From Acidovorax sp. Leaf78 (GTDB lineage: Bacteria > Pseudomonadota > Gammaproteobacteria > Burkholderiales > Burkholderiaceae_C), in contig NZ_LMLZ01000026.1 in NCBI RefSeq assembly GCF_001422735.1, forward strand, positions 127,820 to 191,819: DNA of 64,000 nucleotides. Direction: 5' to 3'. Shown in pieces: positions 1 through 8,358 of the stretch. Made by a program: the position numbers and the translations under genes. The notes under the pieces were generated by a model, which was not told where the DNA came from, did no database searches, and saw nothing but the letters and a program-made list of their open reading frames with translations. Position 1 is the stretch's first letter; each line of letters begins with the position of its first letter.

Positions 1-2
1 AC

Positions 3-302
3 AAGCCCCAGCACGGCGGCATTGTGGCCGGCACCAACGACATGGACTACGAGCTGGTCGCCAAGCCGAACGCCATCACGCTGTACCTGCGCGACCACGG
101 CAAGGCCGCCAGTTCCGAGGGGGTGACCGCCAAGCTCACGCTGCTCAACGGCACGGAGAAATCCGAAGCCGTGCTGGCGCCAGCGGGCGAGGGCAAGCTC
201 GAAGCCAAGGGCACCTTCAAGGTGGCAGCGGGCACCAAGGTGGTGGCGCTGGTGACCTTGCCGGGCAAGAAGCCGGCGAATGTGCGGTTTGCGGTGAAGT
301 AA
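3..302 (+). CDS. C-terminal part of a small conserved protein, 5' end outside window
   Basis: The reading frame is open from the first base and ends at a TAA at 300-302, so the gene starts upstream of the window and about 99 residues are visible. The visible part begins with KPQHGGIVAG and continues with a compact beta-rich pattern (ELVAKPNAITLYLRDHG, then LTLLNGTEKSEAVLAPAG). This resembles small periplasmic proteins found beside heavy-metal efflux genes in Burkholderiales, but that is recollection of a family pattern and not something I could test. An internal GTG at 24 would give a 92-residue product but lacks a good ribosome binding site. No function is assigned. Confidence 0.6.
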   Translation, partial: KPQHGGIVAGTNDMDYELVAKPNAITLYLRDHGKAASSEGVTAKLTLLNGTEKSEAVLAPAGEGKLEAKGTFKVAAGTKVVALVTLPGKKPANVRFAVK

Positions 303-399
303 GCAGGCACCCACGCAGGCCAGCGCGAAAAGCGTCGTCAAAACCGCGTCTGGCGGCGGCGCTGGCTGCTGGCGGCCCTGGCTGGCCTACCATGCGCCC

Positions 400-972
400 A
401 TGTCTGATTCCACCGACTTCGATTTCGCCGCGCTGGCCGAGGGCATCGCCCAGGCCAGCCGCGCCGCACTGGCCGACATCTCCGGGCGCTGCGGCCCGCA
501 CGACCCCGTGTGTGCCTTCACTCTTTACACCGACGACGGGGCCATGACCGTTTGCCCGGCCCTGTTGACCGAATCGCAAGAGCGCGCATTGACCGAGCGC
601 CATCCGGACGATGCCAGCTACTACCGCTACAGCGCCTCGGAATGGCCGCTGGAGGGCGAGGGGGCCAACGGCGCATTCAATGACCTGTGCACGCTGGTGC
701 GTGAGCATGTACTGGCGCTGGAGGACGGGCTGGAGGACGAAGGGGGCGAGGCCGCCTTCGTGGCCTTTCGCGCGCAATTGCTCGAAACCATGGTCCAGGT
801 GCTGGAACGCCTGCGTCGCGAAGACCCGGCCTTCGGCCGCGAATCCCTGATGCTGCAGGTCTCGGTCTCGGATGGCGACGAACCTGCCATGGTCTTGAAC
901 GGGTGGGTGGCACGCCTGAACCCGCCCGCCCTCGCCGCCGGATTCAAGGCCTGGACCGACTCCTGGGACTGA
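400..972 (+). CDS. DUF4303 family protein
   Basis: A 190-residue soluble protein with no signal peptide or membrane segment. The N-terminal half has the pattern of DUF4303: a helix with ALAEGIAQASRAALADI, then the strand AFTLYTDDGAMTV and the segment YYRYSASEWPLEG. The family has no established biochemical role, and members are sometimes found in contact-dependent or immunity-like settings. No toxin gene is visible here; the preceding gene is cut by the window edge. The following gene (ppsR) is convergent, 24 bp away. The ATG at 400 was chosen because the frame upstream has no better start. Composition matches the neighbours. Confidence 0.7.
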   Translation: MSDSTDFDFAALAEGIAQASRAALADISGRCGPHDPVCAFTLYTDDGAMTVCPALLTESQERALTERHPDDASYYRYSASEWPLEGEGANGAFNDLCTLVREHVLALEDGLEDEGGEAAFVAFRAQLLETMVQVLERLRREDPAFGRESLMLQVSVSDGDEPAMVLNGWVARLNPPALAAGFKAWTDSWD

Positions 973-996
973 AGGCTGCCGCTGTCCCTTTCCCTG

Positions 997-1818
997 TCAG
1001 TACACCAGCCGCTCCGGCCGGATCTCCTGCAGGATCGTCGTCGCGATCTCTTCGATCGACTTGGTCGTGGTCGACAGCCACCGGATGCCCGATCGCCGCA
1101 TCATCGCCTCGGCCTCGGCCACCTCGTGGCGGCAGTTCACCAGGTCGGCGTATTTGGAGCCGGGGCGGCGTTCGTTGCGGATCTCGGACAGGCGCTCGGG
1201 CTGGATGGTCAGCCCGAAGATCTTGGCGCGGTGCGGTACCAGCGCGGGCGGCAACTGGCGGCGCTCGAAGTCTTCGGGGATCAGCGGGTAGTTGGCGGCT
1301 TTCAGGCCGCACTGCATGGCCAGGTACAGGCTGGTGGGGGTCTTGCCGCTGCGGCTCACTCCTACCAGGATCACGTCGGCGCCGGCCAGGTCGCGGTTGC
1401 TCTGGCCGTCGTCGTGGGCCAGGCTGAAGTTGATGGCCTCGATGCGGTCGGTGTATTCCTTGCTGCGGCTCACGTCACTGAAACGGCCGACGCGGTGGTG
1501 CGACTTGATGCCCAGCTCTTCTTCCAGCGGGTGCACGAAGGTGCCGAACATGTCCAGCAGCATGCCCTTGCAGCCTTCCTGGATGACGCGCAGCACCTCC
1601 ATGTTCACCAGCGTGGTGAACACGATGGGCTTTTTGCCCTCCATCTCGGCGGTGTGGTTGATCTGGCGGACCGTCTGGTGGGCCTTGTCCACGCTGTCGA
1701 TGAAGGGCAGGCGCACGTGGCGCGGCTTCATCTCGAACTGGGCCAGGATGGCATTGCCAAAAGTCTCGGCGGTGATGCCGGTGCCGTCAGAGACAAAAAA
1801 TACGGTGCGCGTGTGCAT
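997..1818 (-). CDS. ppsR: PEP synthase regulatory protein (bifunctional kinase/pyrophosphorylase, DUF299)
   Basis: A 273-residue protein of the usual family length. It starts MHTRTVFFVSDGTGITAET, the signature N-terminus of this family, and has a P-loop-like GVSRSGKT at residues 153-160. Family members inactivate phosphoenolpyruvate synthase by ADP-dependent phosphorylation of a threonine next to the catalytic histidine, and reactivate it by phosphate-dependent dephosphorylation. The target gene ppsA is divergently transcribed right next to it, which supports the assignment. The 205-bp region between the two starts is AT-rich compared with the surroundings and holds a perfect 13-bp palindrome. 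The gene end is convergent with the DUF4303 gene. Confidence 0.95.
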   Translation of the reverse strand: MHTRTVFFVSDGTGITAETFGNAILAQFEMKPRHVRLPFIDSVDKAHQTVRQINHTAEMEGKKPIVFTTLVNMEVLRVIQEGCKGMLLDMFGTFVHPLEEELGIKSHHRVGRFSDVSRSKEYTDRIEAINFSLAHDDGQSNRDLAGADVILVGVSRSGKTPTSLYLAMQCGLKAANYPLIPEDFERRQLPPALVPHRAKIFGLTIQPERLSEIRNERRPGSKYADLVNCRHEVAEAEAMMRRSGIRWLSTTTKSIEEIATTILQEIRPERLVY

Positions 1819-1870
1819 GGAGCAGGGTGCCTTTCAGTGCGTCAGCCTGCCGCCAGTGCCGCAGGCCTAC

Positions 1871-1883
1871 AATTGTGACAATT
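1871..1883. promoter_or_regulatory. 13-bp perfect palindrome between ppsR and ppsA
   Basis: AATTGTGACAATT is a perfect 6-1-6 palindrome lying 52 bp upstream of the ppsR start and about 140 bp upstream of the ppsA start. It sits in the only AT-rich patch of the divergent intergenic region and overlaps a TACAAT hexamer (1868-1873) that could be a -10 element for ppsA. Position and symmetry suggest an operator for a dimeric regulator; which regulator is unknown. Confidence 0.35.
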
Positions 1884-2023
1884 ATCCAAATTCTCACCAT
1901 GCACTTCGTCGGCCTACAACCACAACGACAAAGCCACCCGCCGTGCATGGCAGCTCGCCCATCGCTCCCACGTACAGCAAGGGGCAGGCGCGCAGACCCG
2001 GTTTCAACTTCTGGAGCTTTCCC

Positions 2024-4414
2024 ATGTCTGCACTTTTCAGCCCGACCGCCCTGGTCGTACCGTTTGAAAACCTGAGAATGACCGATGTCGAGGCCGTAGG
2101 CGGTAAAAACGCCTCCCTCGGCGAGATGATCTCCCAACTGCCAGAGGGCGTGCGGGTGCCCACGGGCTTTGCCACCACAGCGCACGCGTTTCGCCAGTTC
2201 CTGGCGAACGACGGCCTGGCCGACAAGATCAGCGCCAAGCTCAAGAGCCTGGACACCGAAGACGTCCGCGCCCTGGCCACGGTGGGCGCCGAAATCCGCG
2301 CCATGGTCGAGGCCCAGCCCTTTCCGGCCGACCTGCAGGCCGCCATTGCTGAAGCCTTCGCCACGCTGAGCGCCGGCAACCCCGCCGCATCGTTCGCCGT
2401 GCGCTCGTCCGCCACGGCCGAAGACCTGCCCGACGCCTCGTTTGCGGGCCAGCAAGAAACCTTCCTGAACGTGGTGGGCATCGACGACGTGCTGCACAAG
2501 ATGAAGGAAGTGTTCGCGTCGCTGTACAACGACCGCGCCATTTCTTACCGCGTCCACAAGGGCTTCGAGCACGACGTGGTGGCCCTGTCCGCCGGCGTGC
2601 AGCGCATGGTGCGCTCCGACCTGGGCGCCGCTGGCGTGATGTTCACCATCGACACCGAATCGGGCTTTGAAGAAGTCGTGTTCATCACCAGCAGCTACGG
2701 CCTGGGCGAGACCGTGGTGCAGGGCGCCGTGAACCCCGACGAGTTCTACGTGCACAAGCCCATGCTCAAGGCCGGCAAGAAGGCCGTGATCCGCCGCAAC
2801 CTGGGCAGCAAGCTGCTGCAGATGGTGTTCTCCACCGCCGAAGAAAAAGCCGCTTCGGGCAAGCTGGTCAAGACCATCGACGTGGCCACCGAGCAGCGCA
2901 ACCGTTATTCGCTGACCGACGCCGACGTGCAGCAGCTGGCGCACTACGCGCTGGTGATCGAGCAGCACTATGGCCGCCCGATGGACATCGAATGGGGCAA
3001 GGACGGCACCGACGGCCTGCTCTACATCCTGCAGGCCCGCCCCGAGACGGTGAAAAGCCAGTCCAAGGGCCAGGCCGAGATGCGCTACAAGCTCAAGGGC
3101 TCGGGCACCGTGCTGGCCGAAGGCCGCGCCATCGGCCAGAAGATCGGCACCGGCCCCGTGCGCCTGGTGCACAACATTTCCGAGATGGACAAGGTGCAGC
3201 CCGGCGACGTGCTGGTCACCGACATGACCGACCCCAACTGGGAGCCCGTGATGAAGCGCGCGAGCGCCATCGTCACCAACCGCGGCGGGCGCACCTGCCA
3301 CGCGGCCATCATTGCGCGCGAGCTGGGCATTCCGGCCGTGGTGGGCTGCGGTGACGCGACCGAGCTGCTAAAAGACGGCACGCTGGTCACCGTGAGCTGC
3401 GCCGAGGGCGACACCGGCCACATCTACGACGGCCTGCTCGAGACCGAGGTCACCGAGGTGCAGCGCGGCGAGATGCCCGCCATCAAGACCAAGATCATGA
3501 TGAACGTGGGCAACCCCCAGCTGGCCTTCGACTTCTGCCAGCTGCCCAACGAAGGCGTGGGCCTGGCGCGGCTCGAGTTCATCATCAACAACAACATCGG
3601 CGTGCACCCCAAGGCCATCCTGGACTACCCCCAGATCGATGCCGACCTGAAGAAAGCGGTGGAGTCGGTGGCCCGCGGCCATGCCAGCCCGCGCGCGTTC
3701 TACGTGGACAAGGTCGCCGAAGGCGTGGCCACCATCGCCGCCGCGTTCTACCCCAAGCCCGTGATCGTGCGCCTGTCGGACTTCAAGTCCAACGAGTACC
3801 GCAAGCTCATCGGCGGCAGCCGCTACGAGCCCGAGGAAGAAAACCCGATGCTGGGCTTTCGCGGTGCGGCGCGCTACATCAGCGAAGACTTCGGCGAAGC
3901 CTTTGCGATGGAGTGCGAGGCTTTGAAGCGCGTGCGCAACGACATGGGCCTGACCAACGTACAGGTGATGGTGCCCTTTGTCCGCACGCTGGGCCAGGCC
4001 GAGCGCGTGACCAAGCTGCTGGCCACCCACGGCCTCCAGCGGGGCAAGGACGACCTCAAGGTCATCATGATGTGCGAGGTGCCGAGCAACGCCATCCTGG
4101 CCGAGCGCTTCCTGGAGTTCTTCGACGGTTTTTCCATCGGCTCCAACGACCTGACCCAGCTCACCCTGGGCCTGGACCGCGATTCGGGCCTGGAGCTGCT
4201 GGCGCAGGACTTTGACGAGCGCGACCCCGCCGTACTGGCGCTGGTGGAGAAGGCCATCAAGGCCTGTCTGGCCGAGGGCAAGTACATCGGCATCTGCGGC
4301 CAGGGCCCCAGCGACCACCCTGACTTTGCGCAGTGGCTGGCCAAGGAAGGCATTTCGTCGATCTCGCTCAATCCTGACAGCGTGATCGCCACCTGGCAGC
4401 AACTGGCGAGCTGA
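2024..4414 (+). CDS. ppsA: Phosphoenolpyruvate synthase
   Basis: A 796-residue enzyme converting pyruvate, ATP and water to phosphoenolpyruvate, AMP and phosphate for gluconeogenesis. The order is an N-terminal ATP-grasp nucleotide domain (VGGKNASLGEMI near residue 25), the central phosphohistidine domain with GGRTCHAAIIARELGIPAVV (catalytic His426) and a C-terminal TIM-barrel PEP/pyruvate domain ending with GICGQGPSDHP. Length fits the family. The frame is open far upstream, to about 1292, but the ATG at 2024 is chosen because the conserved N-terminus starts there and GGAG lies 7 bp in front. The divergent neighbour encodes its regulatory kinase/phosphorylase. Confidence 0.97.
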   Translation: MSALFSPTALVVPFENLRMTDVEAVGGKNASLGEMISQLPEGVRVPTGFATTAHAFRQFLANDGLADKISAKLKSLDTEDVRALATVGAEIRAMVEAQPFPADLQAAIAEAFATLSAGNPAASFAVRSSATAEDLPDASFAGQQETFLNVVGIDDVLHKMKEVFASLYNDRAISYRVHKGFEHDVVALSAGVQRMVRSDLGAAGVMFTIDTESGFEEVVFITSSYGLGETVVQGAVNPDEFYVHKPMLKAGKKAVIRRNLGSKLLQMVFSTAEEKAASGKLVKTIDVATEQRNRYSLTDADVQQLAHYALVIEQHYGRPMDIEWGKDGTDGLLYILQARPETVKSQSKGQAEMRYKLKGSGTVLAEGRAIGQKIGTGPVRLVHNISEMDKVQPGDVLVTDMTDPNWEPVMKRASAIVTNRGGRTCHAAIIARELGIPAVVGCGDATELLKDGTLVTVSCAEGDTGHIYDGLLETEVTEVQRGEMPAIKTKIMMNVGNPQLAFDFCQLPNEGVGLARLEFIINNNIGVHPKAILDYPQIDADLKKAVESVARGHASPRAFYVDKVAEGVATIAAAFYPKPVIVRLSDFKSNEYRKLIGGSRYEPEEENPMLGFRGAARYISEDFGEAFAMECEALKRVRNDMGLTNVQVMVPFVRTLGQAERVTKLLATHGLQRGKDDLKVIMMCEVPSNAILAERFLEFFDGFSIGSNDLTQLTLGLDRDSGLELLAQDFDERDPAVLALVEKAIKACLAEGKYIGICGQGPSDHPDFAQWLAKEGISSISLNPDSVIATWQQLAS

Positions 4415-4481
4415 AGGCCCAGGCCCTCAGGCACGGCGGTATGCGCGGACTGTTTGCATTCCCTGCCGCAGTGTCGGCGCC

Positions 4482-4865
4482 GTGGTGCCTGTGATGCCGC
4501 TCCCGCAGCAGCACCTGCACCAGCCCGGTCGCCCTGCGGAGGCCGAGATGGCGGGCCCGTTCCCGCCCGACCTGCACGACGTGCGCCACCTCAAGCTCAA
4601 GGCAGGCCTGCTGCTGCTGTGGGCGCTGGTGTCGTTCGTGGCCACGTACTTCGCACGCGACCTGCAGTCCCTGGTGGTGGGCGGCTGGCCACTGGGCTAC
4701 TGGATCGCAGCGCAGGGCGCGGTGGTGGTGTTCATCGGGATCGTGGTGGCGTACTGCTGGGCCATGAACCGCTTCGAGCGGCAGGACGCTGACCTTCAGG
4801 CCTCGGCACCCGCGCAAGCCCACGCGCAGGGGCCGGCTGCCGACGGCGCGCGCACCCATGGCTGA
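4482..4865 (+). CDS. DUF4212 small subunit of sodium/solute symporter
   Basis: A 127-residue membrane protein with two predicted transmembrane helices (about residues 40-58 LLLLWALVSFVATYFARDL and 68-88 WIAAQGAVVVFIGIVVAYC), each followed by charged residues. This matches DUF4212, the small partner that accompanies a specific group of sodium:solute symporters. The stop codon overlaps the start of the large subunit by 8 bp (4858-4865), so translation is probably coupled. The initiator is uncertain: the frame starts GTG/ATG around 4482-4494 and the first 25 residues are poorly conserved-looking. The C-terminal tail is Ala/Pro-rich and probably disordered. Confidence 0.85.
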   Translation: MVPVMPLPQQHLHQPGRPAEAEMAGPFPPDLHDVRHLKLKAGLLLLWALVSFVATYFARDLQSLVVGGWPLGYWIAAQGAVVVFIGIVVAYCWAMNRFERQDADLQASAPAQAHAQGPAADGARTHG

Positions 4866-6981
4866 CCCAGGCGCTGGCCCCCACAGCACCGACGCACACG
4901 GGCGGGCGACCTCGGGGCCGGCCTACCTGTGGCGTCTGCACCGCATCCTGGCGCTGTATGTGATCGGGGTGCTGGCCTTTTTGGCGCTGATGACCTGGGC
5001 CGAACACCAGGGCCTGTCGCGCCACTGGATCGGGCCGATCTTTCTGTTCATCACCGTCATGGCCTACGCCGGCATCGGCGTGTACGGCCGCACCAGCGAC
5101 CCCGAGGAATACTACGTGGCCGGGCGGCGCATTCCGCCCATGTACAACGGCATGGCCGCAGCGGCAGACTGGATGAGTGCGGCGTCGTTTATCAGCCTGT
5201 CCGGGGCCTTGTACCTGCAGGGCTTCTCGGGCACGCCGGGGCAGGCGGGGGGCCTGGCCTACCTGCTGGGGTGGACCGGGGGCTTTTGCCTGGTGGCGAT
5301 GCTGATCGCCCCGCACCTCAGGGCCATGGGCCTGTACACCGTGCCCGACTTCTTTCACGTGCGGTTCGGCGGCCGCTGGCCGCGCGTGATCGCGGCGCTG
5401 GCGGCGGTGCTGTGCTCGTTCACCTATGTCGTTGCGCAGATCTACGGCGTGGGGCTGATTGCCTCGCGCCTGACCGGGGTGCAGTTCGAGATCGGCATCA
5501 TGCTGGGCCTGGGCGGTGTGCTGCTGTGCTCTTTCCTGGGCGGCATGCGCGCCATCACCTGGACGCAGGTGGCGCAGTACGTGGTGCTGCTGCTGGCCTT
5601 TTTGATACCCGTGTCCTGGCTGGCCTACAAGCAGCTGGGCAGCCCGCTCGCGCCGCTGGTCTACGGCACGCAGATCAGCAAGATCGCGGACCTGGAAGCG
5701 CAGCTCCTTGACTCCCCCGCCGAGCACCAGGTGGTGCAGACCTACCTGCAGCGCGCCAAGGACTACGAGGCGCGCCTGCAGGACGTCGAGGGCGCGCTGG
5801 AGCGTGAGCGCGAAAAGGGCCGCGAGCGCATCCGCACGCTGCGCACCCAGAACGCCGATGTGGGGCTCATCGTCACCGCCAGCCGCGAACTGGCCGCGCT
5901 GCCGCGCGACGCCGCTGCTGCCCGCGAGCGCTGGACCCGCGAGATGCGCGAGAACTACGAGCGCGCCCGCCCCCTGGGCGGGCTGCCGCTGCACAGCCAG
6001 GCCTACGTGGGCGACCCGGACGGCACCCCGGATGAGCAGCGCGACTATGAACTCACGCGGCGCAACTTCCTCGCGCTGATGTTCTGCCTGATGGTGGGCA
6101 CCGCGGGGCTGCCGCACCTGCTCACGCGCTACTACACATCGCCCACCGTGGGCGGGGCGCGGGCGTCGGTGGCGTGGTCGCTGTTCTTCATTGCGCTCTT
6201 GTACCTGAGCGCCCCGGCGCTGGCGGTGCTGGTGAAGTTCGAGGTCATGCAGAACCTGGTGGGGAGCAGCTTCGAGGCGCTGCCCAACTGGATGGCCCAG
6301 TGGGCGCGCGTGGACAGCTCGCTGCTGTCGATCGAGGACGTCAACGGCGACGGCATCGTGCAGTTCGGCGAGATTCGCCTGGGGGCCGACTTGATCATGC
6401 TGGCCACGCCCGAGCTGGGCGGGCTGCCGTATGTGGTGTCGGGCCTGGTCGCCGCGGGCGGACTGGCGGCGGCGCTGTCTACCGCAGACGGCCTGCTGCT
6501 CACCATCAGCAACGCGCTGGTGCGCGACCTGTATTTTCACGATGCGCCGCGGCGGGCCTCGCCCGAGCAGCGGGTGATTTTGACCAAGTTCACGCTGCTG
6601 GCGGTGGCCTTGTCCGCCGCCTTCGTGGCCGCTCTCAAGCCGTCGGAAATTTTGCCCATGGTGTCCGCATCGTTTTCGCTCGCGGCATCGGCTTTCGTGC
6701 CGGTGATGGTGCTGGGCATCTTCTGGCGCGGCACCACACGCCAGGGGGCTGTGGCCGGCATGGTGGCAGGGTTGGGTGTGGCGGTGTACTACATGCTGTC
6801 GCACGTGCCCGCCCTGCGTGCGACGCTGCCGCCCTGGCTGCTGGCGGATGGCCTGTGGTTCGGCATCCAGCCGATATCCGCTGGCGTGTTCGGCGTGCCC
6901 GCGGGCGCTGCCGTGGCGACCGTGGTGAGCTGGATCACCCGGCCCGCGCCCGAGCTGCCGCGCATCCGCTCCGAGATGTAG
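4858..6981 (+). CDS. Sodium:solute symporter family large subunit (actP/VC_2705-like)
   Basis: A 707-residue inner-membrane transporter of the SSS family, with about 13 hydrophobic segments and the signature YVAGRRIPPMYNGMAAAADW near residues 85-105. The substrate is probably a short organic acid such as acetate, inferred from the subfamily only. A long charged insertion at roughly residues 280-400 (ERERE, RERIRTLR, many Arg/Glu) looks like a cytoplasmic coiled coil. Residues 494-505 read DVNGDGIVQFGE, a complete 12-residue EF-hand calcium loop, located in an extramembrane stretch before a late transmembrane helix. The gene overlaps its small subunit by 8 bp and together they form a two-gene operon. 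Confidence 0.9.
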   Translation: MADPGAGPHSTDAHGRATSGPAYLWRLHRILALYVIGVLAFLALMTWAEHQGLSRHWIGPIFLFITVMAYAGIGVYGRTSDPEEYYVAGRRIPPMYNGMAAAADWMSAASFISLSGALYLQGFSGTPGQAGGLAYLLGWTGGFCLVAMLIAPHLRAMGLYTVPDFFHVRFGGRWPRVIAALAAVLCSFTYVVAQIYGVGLIASRLTGVQFEIGIMLGLGGVLLCSFLGGMRAITWTQVAQYVVLLLAFLIPVSWLAYKQLGSPLAPLVYGTQISKIADLEAQLLDSPAEHQVVQTYLQRAKDYEARLQDVEGALEREREKGRERIRTLRTQNADVGLIVTASRELAALPRDAAAARERWTREMRENYERARPLGGLPLHSQAYVGDPDGTPDEQRDYELTRRNFLALMFCLMVGTAGLPHLLTRYYTSPTVGGARASVAWSLFFIALLYLSAPALAVLVKFEVMQNLVGSSFEALPNWMAQWARVDSSLLSIEDVNGDGIVQFGEIRLGADLIMLATPELGGLPYVVSGLVAAGGLAAALSTADGLLLTISNALVRDLYFHDAPRRASPEQRVILTKFTLLAVALSAAFVAALKPSEILPMVSASFSLAASAFVPVMVLGIFWRGTTRQGAVAGMVAGLGVAVYYMLSHVPALRATLPPWLLADGLWFGIQPISAGVFGVPAGAAVATVVSWITRPAPELPRIRSEM

Positions 6982-7120
6982 CGCTGCCCTGTGGCTTCCC
7001 AGGAGCACGGAATGCCGTGGTTTATGTGAAAACCCCGATATTCAACTGTGTCAAAACGTGAGAGTCTGGGAAAGCATGTGCGGCCGATGGGCGGCCGCGT
7101 GCGCAACCTCAAGGAGATTC

Positions 7121-7636
7121 ATGGTTCTCGTCAAGACGCAGGCAGGGCAGGAAGCACTCAAGGACCGGCGTGGCAGCCTCAGTTCTCGCCAGCGTTCGGC
7201 CTTCATACTTTTTGACGGCAAGCGCACGACGGGTGAAATCCTTGCAGCCACCGCAGCCATGGGTATCACCCAGGACGACGTGCAGGCCATGCTCGCGCAG
7301 GGCCTGCTGGAGCCGCTGTCAGGCAAGTCCGCATCAGGTCCCGTAGCGGTGGCTGGCACGCCGGATGTGGCGGCAGCGTCACTGGCAGACGCGATGGACC
7401 TGGGCACGGTGGCTACCGCCGGAGAGGGCTCGGGCCGCACGCCCAAGGAGCGCTACCAGGCGGCCTACCCGATTGCCACAGAGCTTACTGCGGGCCTGGG
7501 CCTGCGCGGCTTTCGGCTGAACCTGGCCGTCGAAGGTGCAGGCAGCTTCGACGACCTGGCAGCGCTGGCGCCGAAGATCCGCGAAGCGGTGGGCGATGCG
7601 AAATTCGAGCGGTTGGACCAGGCACTGTTTGACTAG
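7121..7636 (+). CDS. Conserved hypothetical protein
   Basis: A 171-residue protein of unknown function. The frame is open from 7058, but the ATG at 7121 is preferred because AAGGAG lies 4 bp upstream (7111-7116) and the earlier part is Cys/Trp-rich and not protein-like. Residues 1-70 look like a small helical, winged-helix-like domain (SLSSRQRSAFILFDGKRTTG, ITQDDVQAMLAQGLLEPL). The middle is Ala/Gly/Ser-rich linker, and the C-terminus has a helical domain (ERYQAAYPIATELTAGLGLRG). This suggests a small regulatory or adaptor protein, but I do not recognise the family. It is followed immediately by a dispersed repeat and a strong terminator. Confidence 0.7.
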   Translation: MVLVKTQAGQEALKDRRGSLSSRQRSAFILFDGKRTTGEILAATAAMGITQDDVQAMLAQGLLEPLSGKSASGPVAVAGTPDVAAASLADAMDLGTVATAGEGSGRTPKERYQAAYPIATELTAGLGLRGFRLNLAVEGAGSFDDLAALAPKIREAVGDAKFERLDQALFD

Positions 7637-7638
7637 TG

Positions 7639-7745
7639 ATGCCCCCTGAGCCGCTCTGCGGCTTCCGCCGGAGGGGGAGGCACCCGGTGGCCTGGCGGAG
7701 TCAGATCCACGGGTGCACTGGCGTTGGGGGCGCGCCAGTTTTGGA
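7639..7745 (+). repeat. Post-stop-codon dispersed repeat, copy A
   Basis: This roughly 107-bp element starts 3 bp after the stop of the preceding gene. It opens with CCCCCTGAGCCGC, forms a nested hairpin (outer CCCCCT/AGGGGG, inner GAGCCGC/GCGGCTT) and continues with CACCCGGTGGCCTGGC and a GGGGGCGCGCCAGTTT tail. Clearly related copies lie at 13289-13402 and, inverted, at 37436-37530 with a partial copy at 37543-37584. In every case the copy has the orientation of the gene it follows. Confidence 0.8.
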
Positions 7746-7758
7746 CAGCGGGATCGAT

Positions 7759-7796
7759 AAAAGCAAAAAGCGGCCCGGAGGCCGCTTTTTGCTTTT
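7759..7796. terminator. Bidirectional Rho-independent terminator
   Basis: A perfect 17-bp stem with a 4-base loop CGGA: left arm 7759-7775, right arm 7780-7796. The stem has a GC core (GCGGCC/GGCCGC) flanked by A-runs on the left and T-runs on the right, so it provides a U-tract for transcripts from both sides. It separates the hypothetical gene (ending 7636) from the convergent FKBP gene (ending 7824). Confidence 0.93.
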
Positions 7797-7823
7797 GCGC
7801 CAAGGCGCCGTAGGAGGGCTGGA

Positions 7824-8183
7824 TCAGCGGCCGACCTTGAGCAGTTCGACGTCGAACTTCAGCGTGGCGTTCGGGGGGATCACGCCGCCGGCGCCGCGGG
7901 CGCCGTAGCCCAGGGCTGCGGGGATGATCAGGGTGCGCTGGCCGCCGATCTTCATGCCCTGCACGCCTTCGTCCCAGCCCTTGATGACCATGCCGGCGCC
8001 CAGCGAGAACTCGAAGGGGTCGTTGCGGTCGCGGCTGGAGTCGAACTTGGCGCCTTGCTCGCCGTTGTTGTACAGCCAGCCGGTGTAGTGCACCGACACG
8101 TTCTGGCCCTTGGCGGCTTCAGCGCCTTCGCCCACGGTGGTGTCTTCGTACTGCAGGCCGGATGCGGTGGTGGTCAATGCCAT
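7824..8183 (-). CDS. FKBP-type peptidyl-prolyl cis-trans isomerase
   Basis: A 119-residue single-domain FKBP, acting in protein folding by isomerising Xaa-Pro bonds. It shows the family pattern: VSVHYTGWLYNNGEQGAKFDSS, then FEFSLGAGMVIKGWDEGVQGM and LIIPAALGYGARGAGGVIPPNATL near the C-terminus, with the hydrophobic and Asp residues of the active pocket present. There is no signal peptide, so it is cytoplasmic. AAGGAA stands 6 bp before the ATG. A copy of the GATAGCT palindrome repeat lies directly upstream, between the start codon and the HxlR gene. The gene is a stand-alone unit ended by the bidirectional terminator. Confidence 0.95.
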   Translation of the reverse strand: MALTTTASGLQYEDTTVGEGAEAAKGQNVSVHYTGWLYNNGEQGAKFDSSRDRNDPFEFSLGAGMVIKGWDEGVQGMKIGGQRTLIIPAALGYGARGAGGVIPPNATLKFDVELLKVGR

Positions 8184-8202
8184 GGTGATTCCTTGAGTGC
8201 TA

Positions 8203-8250
8203 TTAAAAATATAGCTCCTAGCGCTTTGTGGATGGGCGCTAGAAGCTGTT
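8203..8250. repeat. GATAGCT-type palindromic repeat, copy 1
   Basis: The core is ATAGCTCCTAGCGCTT followed by GTGGATGG and GCGCTAGAAGC, a CTAGCGC/GCGCTAG inverted repeat with AT-rich flanks. Three related copies occur at 24554-24602, 33324-33375 and 35722-35775 (inverted). This one lies just upstream of the FKBP start. Confidence 0.75.
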
Positions 8251-8358
8251 CAGACTGTCATTTTAACGGCTGCCCCGGGTGAGCCTGCCAAGAGGCCCTG
8301 CAGACCCTGCAGAGCGGCAGGGCTGGTGCGGGGCAGGGGGAATTGGCAGCCCCGGGGC

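Noticed and set aside
7636..7908. 90-codon frame after the hypothetical gene
   Set aside because: It covers a dispersed repeat and the bidirectional terminator and runs into the convergent FKBP gene.
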